From: an uncultured Planctomycetaceae bacterium
GTDB lineage: Bacteria; Planctomycetota; Planctomycetia; Planctomycetales; Planctomycetaceae
Assembly (NCBI GenBank): GCA_903823545.1
Contig: CAIJTL010001111.1
Span: forward strand, 1 to 8,353
Direction of reading: 5' to 3'
DNA: 8,353 nt
Under the pieces are notes generated by a model. It was given only the letters and a program-made list of their open reading frames with translations. It made no database searches and was not told where the DNA came from. This document shows positions 6,606 to 8,353 of the stretch, piece after piece. Positions within the stretch are counted from its first letter, which is position 1, and every line of letters begins with the position of its first letter. The translations under genes were made by a program, and so were the position numbers.

Positions 6606-6659
6606 TGTGGTCGAGTTGCTCCGCAACTCGACGCCGAGTCGCGGAGCGACTCGGCCACA
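6606..6659. repeat. Palindrome made of two palindromes (REP-like) between convergent genes
   Basis: Two perfect hairpins lie side by side: GTCGAGTTGC-TCC-GCAACTCGAC (6610-6632) and GCCGAGTCGC-GGA-GCGACTCGGC (6633-6655). TGTGG at 6606 and CCACA at 6655-6659 flank the pair. The second half is the reverse complement of the first at 23 of 27 positions, so the whole 54 bp can fold either as one long hairpin or as two short ones, and the loops TCC and GGA are complementary. It sits in the 102-bp gap after the ceramidase-like and DUF1501 stop codons. It may serve as a terminator for both, although no T-run follows, or be a dispersed REP/BIME-type element. Confidence 0.75.
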
Positions 6660-6673
6660 TGCACGACAACTTC

Positions 6674-8140
6674 TCAAACCAACTCGCGTAGCGGCTGGCC
6701 GCCGTTGGCGAGGACGAAGTGTGGGCGGCCTCGGTTGTCGAGGTATTGCACGTCGAGCGGTACGCCGAAGTGATGGAAGATCGTGGCGGCGAGATCGCCC
6801 GGGGTGACAGGTCGTTCGCGGATTGTGCCGCCGTCCGGTTCGCTCGCGCCGATCACTTGGCCGTGTCGGAAACCGCCGCCAGCCAGGCACATCGACATGA
6901 TGTTGGGCCAGTGATTTCGTCCGTCAGTGCTGTCTTGTGTTCCCATTTGCGGTGTGCGACCGAATTCACCCATAGCGATGACCAGTGTCTTGTCGAGCAA
7001 ACCTCGCTCGTGCAAATCGCCCACCAATGTCGTGATGAGATGATCGAACAACGGCAGCAGCGGGCCGAGTCCTTTGCTGATGCCTCCATACGGCGGGATG
7101 TTGTCGCCGTGTGTATCCCAAGTGCCCGACGCGGTGTGATAGCTCAAGTCGAGCGTCACAAATGAGACTCCTGATTCCACCAAGCGTCGAGCCAACAGGG
7201 CCTGCTGCAACCAAAGATGCTTACCGTATTTTGTCCGATTGGCTGCTGGCTCCCGTTCGATGTCGAACGCTTCTTGAGCACGGCGACCGATGACCATGTC
7301 AACCGCTTGTTGCTGATACGAATCCATCGCGGCCAGCGAGCCACCTTGATCGAGGTCTCGGCGAAGTCGATCAAACGAACCAACCAGCGACCGTCGTTCT
7401 GACAATCGATCCAGGTTCAAGCCGAGCGGTAATTGAAACGCGGCGGGTTGCGACAACTGGCCGGAGTCTTTGCCGACGAGATCATAGATCGGCAGTTTCG
7501 TGGCGTTGTTGGCGAGGAACGGGTCGTATTGTTTGCCGAGATACCCTGCGAACGCCAAGTGCGATCGCGATTTCATGAACGCGACATACGGCGGCATCGA
7601 CGGGTGATTGGCTCCGTGATGCTTGGCGATGATCGAAGCGAGTGCCGGATACTTTTCTGCTTCACGATTGGTGCGTGGTTCATTCGCAAGATTCGCCGTT
7701 TGCATGACCATGTTGGGCTCATGGTTGGAATGCTTGCAGTCAACAGACCGAATGATCGTGAACTTGTCGAGCATCGCCGCTTGCTTGGGGAGATGTTCGC
7801 AAATGATCGTGCCGGGGAGCTTCGTGTCGATGACACCAAACGGCCCGCGATTCATATAGGGGCGTTCGGGCTTCGGATCCCACGTATCAATGTGGCTTGG
7901 CCCACCTGCCATCCACAGCAGGATGACGCTCTTGCCGGTCGTTGCCGATCCGCCTGAACTCGCGGCTTGCGCTTGAGCCTTCAACAAGTCCGGCAAGCTC
8001 AGTCCTGCAATTCCGGCGATCCCCGCTTTGAGCATTCCTCGGCGATCGGTGAGCGTTAACCCTTCGCGGCTTCGCCCCTGAAAGTTTTCAAAGGAATGCT
8101 GGCGATGAGCAAACTTTTGGCAGCCGACATTGAGCAACAT
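6674..8140 (-). CDS. DUF1501 family protein, Tat-type exported
   Basis: A 488-residue protein of the DUF1501 family, which belongs to the alkaline phosphatase/sulfatase-like fold and is very abundant in planctomycetes; its reaction is not established. A twin-arginine leader is seen at 32-58: DRRGMLKAG (Arg33, Arg34), a hydrophobic stretch GIAGIAGLSLP, then AQAQA as probable cut site, implying folded export to the periplasm. Family motifs: GGPSHIDTWDPKP (79-91) with likely metal-binding His83 and Asp85, GTWDTHGDN (339-347), GEFGRTPQ (391-398) and GRNHWPN (407-413). These Asp/His clusters fit a metal-dependent hydrolase site. The start at 8140 has GGAG eight bases upstream. The Tat leader begins about 30 residues in, a common layout in this group. 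Relatives often sit next to DUF1549/DUF1553 cytochrome-type genes; none is visible here, although the upstream neighbour lies beyond the window. Confidence 0.93.
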   Translation of the reverse strand: MLLNVGCQKFAHRQHSFENFQGRSREGLTLTDRRGMLKAGIAGIAGLSLPDLLKAQAQAASSGGSATTGKSVILLWMAGGPSHIDTWDPKPERPYMNRGPFGVIDTKLPGTIICEHLPKQAAMLDKFTIIRSVDCKHSNHEPNMVMQTANLANEPRTNREAEKYPALASIIAKHHGANHPSMPPYVAFMKSRSHLAFAGYLGKQYDPFLANNATKLPIYDLVGKDSGQLSQPAAFQLPLGLNLDRLSERRSLVGSFDRLRRDLDQGGSLAAMDSYQQQAVDMVIGRRAQEAFDIEREPAANRTKYGKHLWLQQALLARRLVESGVSFVTLDLSYHTASGTWDTHGDNIPPYGGISKGLGPLLPLFDHLITTLVGDLHERGLLDKTLVIAMGEFGRTPQMGTQDSTDGRNHWPNIMSMCLAGGGFRHGQVIGASEPDGGTIRERPVTPGDLAATIFHHFGVPLDVQYLDNRGRPHFVLANGGQPLRELV

Positions 8141-8353
8141 AAAGCAAACTCCACGTCACATCAGGAAGTTGATTCTGCGGAAAGCGCTCAGAGCAGAACG
8201 AGAGAACTCGCAAGCTTTTCGACACAAGGTGTACCTCAAACGGAGCGGATTTCAAAATCTGTCGCACCTCCAACCACAGTTGAAACGCCAATATAAGCCG
8301 CAGAACGCTCGCCCGCAGTTCGATTTCGTTGAGCCTTGGGCGAAAGCCGAGCG
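8141..8353. promoter_or_regulatory. Upstream region of the DUF1501 gene
   Basis: All three minus-strand frames were read through. None carries a recognisable protein, and two have stops close to 8230-8255. Minus-strand TTGAAA near 8255 could be a -35 box, but no good -10 follows, so no promoter is claimed. The only firm signal is GGAG eight bases before the DUF1501 ATG. A short open frame across the region resembles no family I know. Confidence 0.35.

Noticed and set aside
8230..8285. tRNA-like arm (a stem around TTTCAAAA)
   Set aside because: Only one short stem forms. There is no acceptor stem, T-arm GTTCGA motif or D-arm at the right spacing on either strand.

Overview
The window reads as chromosomal DNA of a planctomycete (phylum Planctomycetota). 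The grounds are the gene repertoire: a twin-arginine exported DUF1501 protein, a short ceramidase-like exported hydrolase, an exported SGNH/GDSL hydrolase, and a PDZ/multi-TM membrane sensor. Genes are mostly single units in alternating directions, with moderately GC-rich coding DNA and long spacers. No database search was possible, so the taxon is an inference.

Layout. (1) 1-1357, minus: N-terminal 452 residues of a membrane protein (TM, PDZ-like domain, about eight more TM segments), probably the sensor half of a histidine kinase whose C-terminus lies off the left edge. A 10-bp inverted repeat sits immediately upstream of its start codon. (2) 1358-1754: a 397-bp gene-free stretch. It holds a striking 136-nt long-hairpin element (1603-1738) followed on the + strand by five T, which resembles a small structured RNA. 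(3) 1755-2807, minus: an acyl-CoA dehydrogenase-like flavoprotein. (4) 2948-4219, plus: an exported SGNH/GDSL hydrolase with all catalytic blocks. (5) 4245-4859, minus: a MazE/MazF-type toxin-antitoxin pair whose toxin is split by a one-base frameshift. A perfect 14-bp hairpin lies between the GDSL gene and the toxin and contains the toxin's stop codon. (6) 5012-6571, plus: an exported neutral-ceramidase-like protein that keeps the expected zinc ligands but has Asn where ceramidases have the nucleophilic Ser. (7) 6606-6659: a palindrome of two palindromes between convergent genes. (8) 6674-8140, minus: the DUF1501 protein with a Tat-type leader. (9) 8141-8353: its upstream region, with no recognised gene.

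Three of the proteins (GDSL hydrolase, ceramidase-like protein, DUF1501) carry export signals and are probably periplasmic or surface hydrolases for complex organic matter. Nothing shows that they form one pathway: they are separated by the toxin-antitoxin module and point in different directions. No complete new multi-gene system was found. The most unusual signals are non-coding (the 1603-1742 hairpin element and the 6606-6659 double palindrome), together with the broken toxin and the altered ceramidase active site.
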